Assembly: GCA_900540295.1 (NCBI GenBank)
Contig: UQFM01000042.1
Span: 1-16,028, forward strand
Reading direction: 5' to 3'
DNA length: 16,028 bases
From: an uncultured Oscillospiraceae bacterium
GTDB lineage: Bacteria > Bacillota > Clostridia > Oscillospirales > Acutalibacteraceae
The translations under genes and the position numbers were made by a program. The notes beneath the pieces are model-generated. The model worked only from the letters and a program-made list of their open reading frames with translations, was not told the DNA's origin and made no database searches. Positions 5,673-12,570 of the stretch are shown here, in pieces. Each line of letters begins with the position of its first letter. The first letter of the stretch is position 1.

Positions 5673-7393
5673 GAAGCTGCCACCTCGCTTTCGGAAAGCT
5701 GAGAATCGCAGATTTCGCGGTACAGCGTATTTTCACGGTACAGCGTTTCATGCGTGCCCTCGCCGCAGATGCGTCCGTCATCTATCAATACAATTTTATC
5801 TGCCGATTTTACGGAACTGACGCGCTGGGAAACCAAAATAACGGTTTTTTCCTTGTAAAGCGCGGCGATTTCGCGCCGCATTTTTGCGTCCGTGGCGTAG
5901 TCAAGCGCGCTGGAAGCGTCGTCCAAAATCAGTATATCGGGATTTCCGACCAAAGCGCGGGCGACGGACAGCCTTTGTCTTTGTCCGCCCGAAAAGTTCT
6001 TGCCGCCCTCTTCCACTTCTGTATCCAAGCCTTTGGGCAGTTTTCCGACAAATTCCGCACTTTGTGAAACGGCAAGTGCAGTTTCCAATTCCCGTTCTGA
6101 AATATCCGTCTTGCCGCAAAGCAGATTTTCGCGCACCGTGCCCTTGAAAAGTCTGCTGCCCTGCGAAACAATGTGCACCGTACCGCGCAGGGTTTTGTAG
6201 GTGTAATTTTTTACATCCTCGCCGAACACACGCACTTCGCCGCTGTTTGCGTCATACAGCCGCAAAATCAAATTGACAAGCGCGGTTTTACCCGAACCCG
6301 TACCGCCGATAATACCGACGGTCTGCCCTTTTCGGATTTCCAAATTTATATCGGAAAGAACTTGCTCTTCGGAATCCGTAAAGGAAAATCCGACATTCTG
6401 AAAAGCGATTGCCGTTTCGTTTTCTGTGTTTACGGTGTCGCGCGTGCCTTCTTCCATAGAGCTTTCCGTTTCCAAAACCTCTTGGACACGGTCAATGCTT
6501 GCCGCCGCTTTGGTGAAAACCACAATGACGTTGGCAAATACAATAATAGAAAGGGAGATTTGTGTCATATAATTGGTAAAGGCAATGACTTCGCCCTGCA
6601 TCAAATTGCCGAGCGCCACATTTTTACCGCCAAAATATAAAATTGCCACAATGCCGAGATTGATAACGGCAAAGGTGAGGGGGTTTAAGTACGCGTTCAG
6701 CTTTGCCACGCGGACGCAAACCTTTGTCACATCCGTATTTGCTCCGCCGAACCGTTCGGTTTCGTGCTTGCTTTTCCCGAATGCGCGGATGACCCGCACG
6801 CCCGAAAGCATTTCTCCCGTAATGCGCGAAAGCACATCCAATTTTTTCTGTATTTTACGGTACAGCGGCAAAGAACGGCTCAGTACATAATACATCACGC
6901 CGCTGACAATGAAGCCGGCGACAAAAAAGATAATCGACATTTTGAGATCCAATGCCATTGCCATTACAAGCGACCCCGCAATCAGAAACGGCGAACGGAA
7001 CATCAGACGAATCAGCATTGCCACGCCCGATTGGATTTGATTGACGTCGTTGGTGATGCGCGTAATCAGTGTGGCGTTTGAAAATTTTGCCCTGTCGGCT
7101 GCTGAAAGTTCATTGATTTTTTTAAATAAATCCCGCCGAAGCGCCGTACCCACGCCTTGCTGTGCGACCGCCGCGCTGTATTGGCAGATGACCGCGAAGC
7201 CCAAGCCCACTGCGCCCAAAAGGAACATCACGCCGCCCATTTTGAGAATGTAAGGGACGTCGCCGTTTTTCACACCGACGTCAATGATGCGCGCCATTAC
7301 AAGCGGTACCAAAAGCTCCAAAATCGCCTCAGCCAGCTTGAAAGCGGGACCCATAATGAATTGCAGTTTGTACTGCGCATAGTACTTTTTCAT
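5669..7393 (-). CDS. ABC exporter half-transporter, degenerate-site subunit
   Basis: This 574-residue first gene of the exporter operon has a six-helix transmembrane domain (about 10-300) and an ATPase domain (about 325-565). Walker A is GGTGSGKTA (363-371), the Q-loop glutamine is 411, and the signature is intact FSGGQ (467-471). Walker B reads LILDDASS, with Asp492 where the catalytic glutamate should be, and the H-loop carries Gln523 (VSQRVSS) instead of histidine. Both changes are typical of the non-hydrolysing site of TM287/288-type heterodimers. This subunit supplies the good signature motif to the partner's catalytic site. The ATG at 7393 has AGGAGA eleven bases upstream, a slightly long spacing. 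A promoter lies at 7427-7454. Confidence 0.93.
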   Translation of the reverse strand: MKKYYAQYKLQFIMGPAFKLAEAILELLVPLVMARIIDVGVKNGDVPYILKMGGVMFLLGAVGLGFAVICQYSAAVAQQGVGTALRRDLFKKINELSAADRAKFSNATLITRITNDVNQIQSGVAMLIRLMFRSPFLIAGSLVMAMALDLKMSIIFFVAGFIVSGVMYYVLSRSLPLYRKIQKKLDVLSRITGEMLSGVRVIRAFGKSKHETERFGGANTDVTKVCVRVAKLNAYLNPLTFAVINLGIVAILYFGGKNVALGNLMQGEVIAFTNYMTQISLSIIVFANVIVVFTKAAASIDRVQEVLETESSMEEGTRDTVNTENETAIAFQNVGFSFTDSEEQVLSDINLEIRKGQTVGIIGGTGSGKTALVNLILRLYDANSGEVRVFGEDVKNYTYKTLRGTVHIVSQGSRLFKGTVRENLLCGKTDISERELETALAVSQSAEFVGKLPKGLDTEVEEGGKNFSGGQRQRLSVARALVGNPDILILDDASSALDYATDAKMRREIAALYKEKTVILVSQRVSSVKSADKIVLIDDGRICGEGTHETLYRENTLYREICDSQLSESEVAAS

Positions 7394-7426
7394 ATCGATA
7401 GCTTTCTCCTGTCAATATTCGGTAAT

Positions 7427-7454
7427 AGTATACCATTTTTTTCGGTGATTGCAA
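7427..7454 (-). promoter_or_regulatory. Sigma-A promoter for the ABC exporter operon
   Basis: On the minus strand, TTGCAA (plus coordinates 7449-7454), a 16-base spacer and TATACT (7427-7432) form a good sigma-A promoter. The predicted start near 7420 gives a leader of about 27 bases before the ATG at 7393. The same TTGCAA hexamer serves the PII-like gene. Confidence 0.6.
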
Positions 7455-7508
7455 GATATTTGCGGATTTGCACGCTGTAATTTGTCAGTCCCGTATGGGC
7501 GATTCATA

Positions 7509-7560
7509 CCTCCCTTGTGAAAGGGAGGTGGCACGGCGAAGCCGTGACGGAGGGATTCAT
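7509..7560 (+). repeat. 52-base dispersed repeat, forward copy
   Basis: It matches the reverse complement of 10934-10985 at 50 of 52 positions. It contains two internal inverted repeats: CCTCCCTTGTGAAAGGGAGG (7509-7528) and CACGGCGAAGCCGTG (7532-7546). Confidence 0.9.
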
Positions 7561-7566
7561 TGCCCG

Positions 7567-7593
7567 CGGACAGCCGCAAGGGCTGTCCCTACG
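7567..7593 (+). repeat. Palindromic GGACAGCC..GGCTGTCC module
   Basis: The 27-base module contains GGACAGCC and GGCTGTCC as inverted arms, followed by CTACG. An inverted near-copy lies at 10732-10758, and related arms open the 116-base repeat copies. Confidence 0.8.
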
Positions 7594-7730
7594 ATATGCA
7601 AAAATCCCCTCTGACCGTAGGGGCGTGCATTGCACGCCCGCAAAATTCGCACAACACGAATGGCGACGCAATCACTGCGTAGGGGTCGGCGTCCTCGACG
7701 ACCCGCAAAATCTGATAAGAATTCGCGGAA

Positions 7731-7846
7731 CGGACAGCCGCAAGAGCTGTCCATACAGTATGTGAAAATACACACCAACCCGTAGGGGCGAACTGCGTTC
7801 GCCCACGGACGGACAAGGATGTCCGTCCCTACGCGCTTATCAAATT
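7731..7846 (+). repeat. 116-base dispersed repeat, copy 2
   Basis: It is the same orientation and length as 1640-1755, with five substitutions and no gaps. It is followed twelve bases later by the GAGATTCTTCGCTG..CAGAATGAC module, the same order of modules as at the first copy. Confidence 0.9.
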
Positions 7847-7857
7847 CGCCTTGTGCC

Positions 7858-7889
7858 GTGCGAGATTCTTCGCTGCGCTCAGAATGACA
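7858..7889 (+). repeat. Dispersed GAGATTCTTCGCTG..CAGAATGAC module
   Basis: This copy of the module at 1537 and 2561 ends about 30 bases before the start codon of the secreted-protein gene. Confidence 0.8.
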
Positions 7890-7919
7890 AATATTTTTAT
7901 TACAGAAAGGATGAAACCG

Positions 7920-8276
7920 ATGAAAAAGAAAATGTTGCTTCTGTGTGCTGTGCTGACTTTCATTCTTTCTTTTCTTACTGTTCTCTGTTACGCCGTCACC
8001 TTTGAAATTACCCTGCAAACCGAGGGGAACGGCGCGTTGCAGGCGGAAAAACTGCGTGTGCATCCGTTTGAAAGTGTACGTATCCGCGCTGTGCCGAATA
8101 TCGAAAACGGCGAAAATACGGTTTTGCAAAGTATTACGGTCAACGGAAAAGATATGACCGATAAAGTGTGTTTCGGCACTTTGCGGCTTCGTTTTTTGTG
8201 GGGCGATACAACTGTTTGCGCAGAGTTCCAAAGCAGTAATGAACCCGTCCGTGCCAATGTGGCGGTGTTTGTGTAG
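7920..8276 (+). CDS. Small secreted protein of unknown function
   Basis: Starting at the ATG at 7920, this gives 118 residues. A second ATG at 7911 has the AGAAAGG motif directly against it, so the downstream start with about nine bases of spacing is preferred. The N-terminus is a clear signal peptide: MKKK, then about eighteen hydrophobic residues to CYAV. The mature part is about 90 residues, mostly predicted beta strand (FEITLQTEGNG, ESVRIRAVPNI, VLQSITVNGKDM, TTVCAEFQ), and ends hydrophobic (NVAVFV). The pattern of an extended beta sandwich with N-G turns resembles small repeat or InlB-B-like surface modules, but I recognise no family. There is no operon partner. The nearest upstream sequence is a repeat mosaic, and I see no promoter. 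Confidence 0.65.
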   Translation: MKKKMLLLCAVLTFILSFLTVLCYAVTFEITLQTEGNGALQAEKLRVHPFESVRIRAVPNIENGENTVLQSITVNGKDMTDKVCFGTLRLRFLWGDTTVCAEFQSSNEPVRANVAVFV

Positions 8277-8393
8277 ACTTTTTGAAAATGCCGTAGAACA
8301 GGGATTCTAAAATGTGAGAGGGAATTCGGAGAATATATTTTTATTGCAGTTTTTAGATGTATAGGAATTCGCTGTGCTATATTTCAACCAATA

Positions 8394-8421
8394 TTGACAT
8401 AAAACAATATCGGTGTATAAT
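8394..8421 (+). promoter_or_regulatory. Consensus sigma-A promoter
   Basis: A perfect TTGACA (8394-8399) and a perfect TATAAT (8416-8421) are separated by 16 bases. Transcription would begin near 8428, giving a leader of about 100 bases before the small membrane protein gene at 8532. This is the strongest promoter by sequence in the window apart from that of the SRP RNA. Confidence 0.85.
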
Positions 8422-8435
8422 AATTATAAAAAACA

Positions 8436-8531
8436 ATGAAGAAACAGGAAAATTTGCGGAGAAATATGCAGCATATGCAGAAAGAATTGACACACGGAAA
8501 CGGACATTTATTCCGTGAGGGGGAAAGATAA
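8436..8531 (+). CDS. Possible 31-residue upstream ORF in the leader of the small membrane protein gene
   Basis: An ATG at 8436, about eight bases after the predicted transcription start, opens a frame of 31 codons ending in TAA at 8529-8531. The stop directly abuts the ATG of the next gene at 8532, and both are in the same frame. The peptide is basic and hydrophilic (MKKQENLRRNMQHMQKEL...). It has no visible Shine-Dalgarno sequence, so it would need near-leaderless initiation. It may be chance in a 100-base leader. The exact abutment and shared frame are what make it worth noting. Confidence 0.25.
   Translation: MKKQENLRRNMQHMQKELTHGNGHLFREGER
8493..8517 (+). promoter_or_regulatory. Hairpin in the leader next to the ribosome binding site
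   Basis: CACGGAA (8493-8499) and TTCCGTG (8511-8517) form a perfect seven-base inverted repeat with an eleven-base loop. The last base of the stem is the first base of the GAGGGGGA ribosome binding site (8517-8524), so folding could influence initiation at 8532. This is inference from position only. Confidence 0.4.
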
Positions 8532-8831
8532 ATGAAACTGACCGTTTTACTGACGATTTTAGCAATTATCTTTGGATATATTTGTTTAGTACTTCCGGAA
8601 GTAGCTGCGCCGTTTTTGGCGGTATTTTTGATTTATTTTGTATGGAAAGCATATGATTTTAACCGAGCAAATGAAAAACTGCAAAAGGAGCTGGAAGAGA
8701 TAAAAAGTCTTTTACAGCAACGGAACGAAACGGAAGCAACTACTCTGCAAAAAGAAGAAACTCAGACGAGCATTGCGGAACCTGAAATGCCCAAAATACC
8801 GAGCGATAATACCGAGGACAGCACAACATAA
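8532..8831 (+). CDS. Small membrane protein with coiled-coil tail, unknown function
   Basis: This 99-residue protein has a hydrophobic N-terminal half with two likely membrane segments (about residues 3-20 and 24-42, through LLTILAIIFGYICLVLP and APFLAVFLIYFVWKAY). A charged heptad-like helix follows (ANEKLQKELEEIKSLLQQRNE, about 49-69), then a Glu/Thr/Pro-rich soluble tail. There is no recognised domain. The ATG is preceded by GAGGGGGA. It is transcribed alone from a consensus promoter and closed by a strong hairpin. It may be an envelope or divisome-type small protein by build, but nothing in the sequence fixes a function. Confidence 0.8.
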   Translation: MKLTVLLTILAIIFGYICLVLPEVAAPFLAVFLIYFVWKAYDFNRANEKLQKELEEIKSLLQQRNETEATTLQKEETQTSIAEPEMPKIPSDNTEDSTT

Positions 8832-8843
8832 GAACTTCAAGAA

Positions 8844-8885
8844 AAGCCCCTGCGTTTCAAGCGAAACGCAGGGGCTTCAGTTTAT
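8844..8885. terminator. Bidirectional hairpin terminator
   Basis: A perfect 15-base stem, AAGCCCCTGCGTTTC (8844-8858) with GAAACGCAGGGGCTT (8863-8877), has a four-base loop. It lies between the convergent small membrane protein gene and malic enzyme. The T-rich side is better on the minus strand (CTTTTCTT), but the stem should also stop the plus-strand transcript. Confidence 0.85.
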
Positions 8886-8901
8886 CTTGTAAATCCGATT
8901 T

Positions 8902-10074
8902 TCAGATTCTCGCCACGCCTGATTTTTTCGCAGCTTCCGCTACTGCGGCGGCGACGGTTTTGCCGACGCGCTCGTCAAACGCTTTCGGCAGAATGTAATC
9001 AGCGGTTAGCTCCTCATCGGACACGAGAGAGGCAATCGCTTTTGCGGCGGCGATTTTCATATCCTCGTTAATGTCGCTTGCACGGCAGTCCAATGCACCG
9101 CGGAAAATGCCGGGGAACGCAAGCACGTTGTTGATTTGGTTCGGGAAATCGCTTCTGCCCGTACCGACAACCGCCGCGCCCGCTTTCTTTGCGAGGTCGG
9201 GCATAATTTCAGGCACAGGATTTGCCATCGGCAAAACGATAGCGCCGTCCCGCATTGAGCGCACCATATCTTCGGACACAATGCCGGGGGCAGAAACGCC
9301 GATGAAAATATCTGCGCCGACCATGGCGTCCGCAAGCGTGCCTGTTTTACGTGCCTTGTTGGTCACTTCGGCAATCTCTGCCTGTGCGGGATTCAGTTTT
9401 GGGTCGCCTGCGCAAATAATACCCTTGCTGTTGCACATCAGGACATTTTTGATGCCCTGACCCATTAACAGCTTTGCAATCGCGATACCTGCCGCGCCTG
9501 CGCCCGAAAAGACGGCGGTGCAGTCCTCTATTTTTTTGCCGACCACGCGCAGGGCGTTGAGAACGGCGGCGGCAACGACAACCGCTGTGCCGTGCTGGTC
9601 GTCGTGGAAAATCGGAATATCGGTTTTTTCCTTGAGTTTTCTCTCAATTTCAAAACAGCGCGGTGCGGCAATATCCTCTAAATTCACACCGCCGAACGAA
9701 CCTGCCAACAGCGCAATGCAGTTGACGATTTCATCAACATCCTTTGAGCGCACGCAAAGCGGAATCGCATCTACACCGCCGAATTCTTTAAACAGCACGC
9801 ATTTGCCTTCCATCACGGGCATGCCGGCTTCGGGACCGATGTCGCCGAGGCCTAAAACCGCAGTACCGTCCGTCACCACTGCAACGGTGTTCCAGCGGCG
9901 GGTCAGTTCGTAAGATTTAGAAATATCCTTTTGAATTTCCAGACACGGCTGTGCCACGCCGGGGGTGTATGCCAGCGAAAGCGCTTCCTTATCGTTTGCC
10001 TTTGCACGTGCTTTGATTTCAATTTTGCCCTGCCACTCGTAGTGCAGACGCAGACTTTCCTTTGCGTAATCCAT
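8902..10074 (-). CDS. Malic enzyme (malate dehydrogenase, decarboxylating)
   Basis: This 390-residue enzyme oxidatively decarboxylates malate to pyruvate with NAD(P)+. It is the short bacterial type without a phosphotransacetylase tail. The N-terminal malic domain shows YTPGVAQPC (Tyr36), VTDGTAVLGLGDIGPEAGMPVMEGK (Lys91), LED (133-134) and FHDDQHGTA (157-163), which supply the metal ligands and catalytic residues. The nucleotide domain has GAGAAG (191-196), and PMANPVPE follows later. I chose the ATG at 10074; the frame is open upstream, but that part overlaps the preceding gene. AAGGAG is about thirteen bases upstream, a longer spacing than usual. It follows the DUF3267 gene by 23 bases on the same strand. 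Cofactor preference is not decidable from what I can see. Confidence 0.95.
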   Translation of the reverse strand: MDYAKESLRLHYEWQGKIEIKARAKANDKEALSLAYTPGVAQPCLEIQKDISKSYELTRRWNTVAVVTDGTAVLGLGDIGPEAGMPVMEGKCVLFKEFGGVDAIPLCVRSKDVDEIVNCIALLAGSFGGVNLEDIAAPRCFEIERKLKEKTDIPIFHDDQHGTAVVVAAAVLNALRVVGKKIEDCTAVFSGAGAAGIAIAKLLMGQGIKNVLMCNSKGIICAGDPKLNPAQAEIAEVTNKARKTGTLADAMVGADIFIGVSAPGIVSEDMVRSMRDGAIVLPMANPVPEIMPDLAKKAGAAVVGTGRSDFPNQINNVLAFPGIFRGALDCRASDINEDMKIAAAKAIASLVSDEELTADYILPKAFDERVGKTVAAAVAEAAKKSGVARI

Positions 10075-10097
10075 GGGGTGTTTGTATCTCCTTTGAT

Positions 10098-10685
10098 TTA
10101 TAAATTGCTTGTTTCGGTTGGTATATACCAGTAGGAATGCATCCCGTGCATATATGTGCGTGCGCCCTTGGGCATCTGCCGTAAGGCGTTGAAAACATTG
10201 TAATAGTCTCCTGCGCCCATGCCGATGTTGAGCGCGCCGAACACCCCTAAAAAGGTGAGCTTCGGAAACAGTATAAACACAATATAGGGGAGAAAGCCGA
10301 ATACCAAATTCGGCAGTAAGGACATAAATATAAATTGAGCTTTTGACATGGTTTCGGGGCCTGTGACAAACAGCATACCCTGTTTCCAATTTGTGTATAA
10401 ATAGACTTCTTTTTTAAAGCAAACCGCGTGCAGAAGCTCGTGCGGGAACAGCGAAACAAACGACAGCAGTAGCCCGAAGAAGAACCCGAGAACATTATCG
10501 GCGCGCATATGCAAATACAGCCCGATGAGCAGCGGAACCGTCAGTACAAAAGCAATCACATTTGCAATGCCGGCGAATTGCTTCATATTGTTGAACTCTT
10601 TGAACTGTACCGCATTCGGCATGTGTTCTCTGCAGGGAAGTGATGCGGGGTCGCTGTTGTATTTGCCTTTGTAGGTAAGCTTCAT
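10098..10685 (-). CDS. DUF3267-type zincin membrane protein
   Basis: This 195-residue protein starts at the ATG at 10685 with AAAGGAGA eight bases upstream. A longer open frame to 10772 runs into repeat sequence and is not used. Four hydrophobic segments are visible (about 38-58, 66-81, 117-140, 145-160). The second ends in FPHELLHAVCF, an HExxH zinc-site motif at residues 82-86, as in the DUF3267 putative zincin peptidases. The later N-I-G-M-G-A-G-D-Y-Y-N (153-163) is the expected third conserved block, whose aspartate could be the third zinc ligand. It is probably an intramembrane metalloprotease of unknown substrate. It is followed after 23 bases by malic enzyme and probably cotranscribed, although no functional link is known to me. 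Confidence 0.85.
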   Translation of the reverse strand: MKLTYKGKYNSDPASLPCREHMPNAVQFKEFNNMKQFAGIANVIAFVLTVPLLIGLYLHMRADNVLGFFFGLLLSFVSLFPHELLHAVCFKKEVYLYTNWKQGMLFVTGPETMSKAQFIFMSLLPNLVFGFLPYIVFILFPKLTFLGVFGALNIGMGAGDYYNVFNALRQMPKGARTYMHGMHSYWYIPTETSNL

Positions 10686-10731
10686 TTTAGGAATCTCCTT
10701 TCGGGTGAATGCGTTGTCGGTTTTCACATAC

Positions 10732-10758
10732 CGTAGGGACAGCCCTTGTGGCTGTCCG
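10732..10758 (-). repeat. Palindromic GGACAGCC..GGCTGTCC module, inverted copy
   Basis: It is the reverse complement of the module at 7567-7593 with only minor differences in the loop. Confidence 0.8.
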
Positions 10759-10829
10759 TTTGCCTTGTACAAAATCTATCCCCCGCTCGGGCGGATGAAG
10801 GCATCCGCCCCTACGGGATTGCACAAATT

Positions 10830-10862
10830 TGTCATTCTGAGCGTAGCGAAGAATCTCACATC
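10830..10862 (-). repeat. Dispersed GAGATTCTTCGCTG..CAGAATGAC module, inverted copy
   Basis: Read on the minus strand it gives the same module as at 1537, 2561 and 7858, here with the CGCTACGCTCAG variant of the centre. Confidence 0.8.
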
Positions 10863-10933
10863 GCACAAGGTAAAGTTTTCGGTAGGGCGGGGGCTTGCCC
10901 CCGCCGCAGAATTTCCTCAGACTTTCGCGGGCG

Positions 10934-10985
10934 ATGAATCCCTCCGTCACGGCTTCGCCGTGCCACCTCTCTTTTACAAGGGAGG
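10934..10985 (-). repeat. 52-base dispersed repeat, inverted copy
   Basis: Its reverse complement matches 7509-7560 at 50 of 52 positions. Together the two copies form an inverted repeat pair about 3.4 kb apart. Confidence 0.9.
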
Positions 10986-11030
10986 CAATGCCCGCCCTAC
11001 AAAATAGGTACGTATTAAAAAATTCTAGCG

Positions 11031-12545
11031 TTAATGTTCAATCCAACCGCGTGAGCAGTCCACCGCGCGAAGCCAGCCTTTATACAGGCGGTCACGCTCT
11101 TCGAGTACCATTTTCGGTTCAAAGACCTTATCGACTTTGCGGATGTTTTCCAGTTCCTTCAAATCCGTCCAAAAGCCGACGGCAAGACCTGCTAAGAATG
11201 CCGCGCCCAGCGCCGTGGTTTCGACCATTTTCGGGCGGTTGACCTTGGTGCGAATCAGATTCGCCTGAATCTGCATCATCACATCGCTGACGGAGGCACC
11301 GCCGTCTACACGCAGTTCCGAAAGGGCAATGCCCGAATCTGCACGCATCGCTTCCAGCAAATCGGTCATTTGGAACGCAATCGCTTCCAAAACCGCACGC
11401 GCCACGTGCTCACGCTTAACGCCGCGCGTAAGCCCCACAATCGTACCGCGCGCATACATATCCCAATACGGTGCGCCGAGTCCTGTGAATGCGGGTACAA
11501 AGTAGATGCCGTTTGCATTGTCCACGCTTTCGGCAAGCTCGTCACAGCGGCGCGCCGAGTCAATCAGACGCAAATCGTCGCGCAGCCATTTGATGACCGA
11601 CCCCGCGTTGAACGCCGAGCCTTCAATGGCATATTCCACCTTGCCGTCTAAGCCCCAGGCAACGCCAGTGACCAAATTGTTTTTGGACTGCACGCGGGTT
11701 TCGCCTGTGTTCATCAGCAGGAAACAGCCTGTGCCGTAGGTGTTTTTCGCTTGCCCCGCGGCAAAACAGCCCTGCCCGAACAGCGCCGCGGGCTGGTCGC
11801 CTATCGCGCCTGCAATCGGTACGCCGACAATATCTTCAAAGCCCAAAAGCCCCGGTGCTACTTCGCCGTAGACCTCGCTTGAGGGGACGGGCTTCGGCAG
11901 CATGCTCATCGGGATGTTTAATTTTTCGCAGATGTGCGCATCCCAGCACAGCTTATCCACATCAAACAGCATGGTACGAGAGGCGTTGGAATAGTCGGTA
12001 ATATGTACCTTGCCGCCTGTGAGATTCCAGATAAGCCATGTTTCCACCGTGCCGAACAAAAGCTGCCCCGCATCGGCAAGAATACGCGCGCCGGGAACGT
12101 GGTCTAAAATCCATTTGATTTTTGTGGCGGAGAAATACGCATCCACAACAAGACCCGTATGTGCTTTGATGTATGCGGTCAGTTCTTCGTCTCTTTTGAT
12201 TTCCTCGCACATATCGGCGGTGCGGCGGCATTGCCAGACAATCGCGTTGTAAATCGGCTTGCCTGTGCCTTTGTCCCACAGAATCGTGGTTTCCCGCTGA
12301 TTTGTGATGCCGATAGACGCAATATCCGAGGTGAAAATACGGTTTGCATTGATAACCTCGGTCACGGCTTGAAACTGGGAGTAGAGAATCTCCATCGCGT
12401 TATGCTCCACCCAGCCCGGCTGCGGATAAATTTGATTGAATTCGTGCTGGGATTTGGCAACGATATTGCCCCGCTTGTCAAAAAGAATTGCTCTGGAACT
12501 GGTTGTGCCCTGATCGAGGGCGAGAACATATTTTGCTTTTGCCAA
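11031..12545 (-). CDS. glpK: Glycerol kinase
   Basis: This 504-residue FGGY kinase phosphorylates glycerol to glycerol-3-phosphate. ALDQGTTSSRA near the N-terminus is the first ATP-binding block. TNQRETT (81-87), WQCRRT (104-109), the TVETWLIWNLTGG block and AGAIGDQPAALFGQ with catalytic Asp250 are all present, as are TGLGAPYWDM and RVDGGAS later. I prefer the TTG at 12545, which has AGGGGTG at the right distance. A GTG at 12554 would add three residues but lacks a good ribosome binding site. At 222-227 the sequence reads SSEVYG, as in E. coli; many Bacillota kinases carry the HPr-phosphorylated histidine there (YHFYG). It is the second gene of a unit with the GH20 gene (25-base gap). No GlpF or GlpD gene is adjacent. 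Confidence 0.96.
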   Translation of the reverse strand: MAKAKYVLALDQGTTSSRAILFDKRGNIVAKSQHEFNQIYPQPGWVEHNAMEILYSQFQAVTEVINANRIFTSDIASIGITNQRETTILWDKGTGKPIYNAIVWQCRRTADMCEEIKRDEELTAYIKAHTGLVVDAYFSATKIKWILDHVPGARILADAGQLLFGTVETWLIWNLTGGKVHITDYSNASRTMLFDVDKLCWDAHICEKLNIPMSMLPKPVPSSEVYGEVAPGLLGFEDIVGVPIAGAIGDQPAALFGQGCFAAGQAKNTYGTGCFLLMNTGETRVQSKNNLVTGVAWGLDGKVEYAIEGSAFNAGSVIKWLRDDLRLIDSARRCDELAESVDNANGIYFVPAFTGLGAPYWDMYARGTIVGLTRGVKREHVARAVLEAIAFQMTDLLEAMRADSGIALSELRVDGGASVSDVMMQIQANLIRTKVNRPKMVETTALGAAFLAGLAVGFWTDLKELENIRKVDKVFEPKMVLEERDRLYKGWLRAVDCSRGWIEH

Positions 12546-12570
12546 AACGAACACCCCTATATAGAATAAT

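Larger units (their letters stand above)
7394..7919. other. Intergenic repeat mosaic, no supported gene
   Basis: Beyond the exporter promoter the stretch is almost wholly repeat modules in a row. These are a 52-base element (7509-7560), a GGACAGCC..GGCTGTCC palindrome (7567-7593), a CGTAGGGGCGTGCATTGCACGCCCG module (7616-7640), a GTAGGGGTCGGCGTCCTCGACGACCCG module (7678-7705), the 116-base repeat (7731-7846), and the GAGATTCTTCGCTG module (7858-7889). A long minus-strand open frame across these modules and into the next gene is an artefact of the repeats. Confidence 0.8.
10686..11030. other. Intergenic repeat mosaic, no supported gene
   Basis: The stretch between the DUF3267 gene and glpK holds, in reverse orientation to those at 7.5-7.9 kb, the GGACAGCC..GGCTGTCC module (10732-10758), a CGGGCGGATG..CATCCGCCC palindrome (about 10788-10816), the TCATTCTGAGCGTAGCGAAGAATCTC module (10830-10862), a GGGCGGGGGCTTGCCCCCGCC palindrome (about 10885-10905), and the 52-base element (10934-10985). 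Open frames on both strands are repeat-derived. Confidence 0.8.

Noticed and set aside
7557..8231. 224-residue minus-strand frame
   Set aside because: It is repeat-derived over 7557-7890 and then antisense to the secreted-protein gene, which has its own ribosome binding site and signal peptide.
10075..10389. N-terminal extension of malic enzyme
   Set aside because: It is antisense-frame overlap with the DUF3267 gene. The malic enzyme homology begins at the ATG at 10074.
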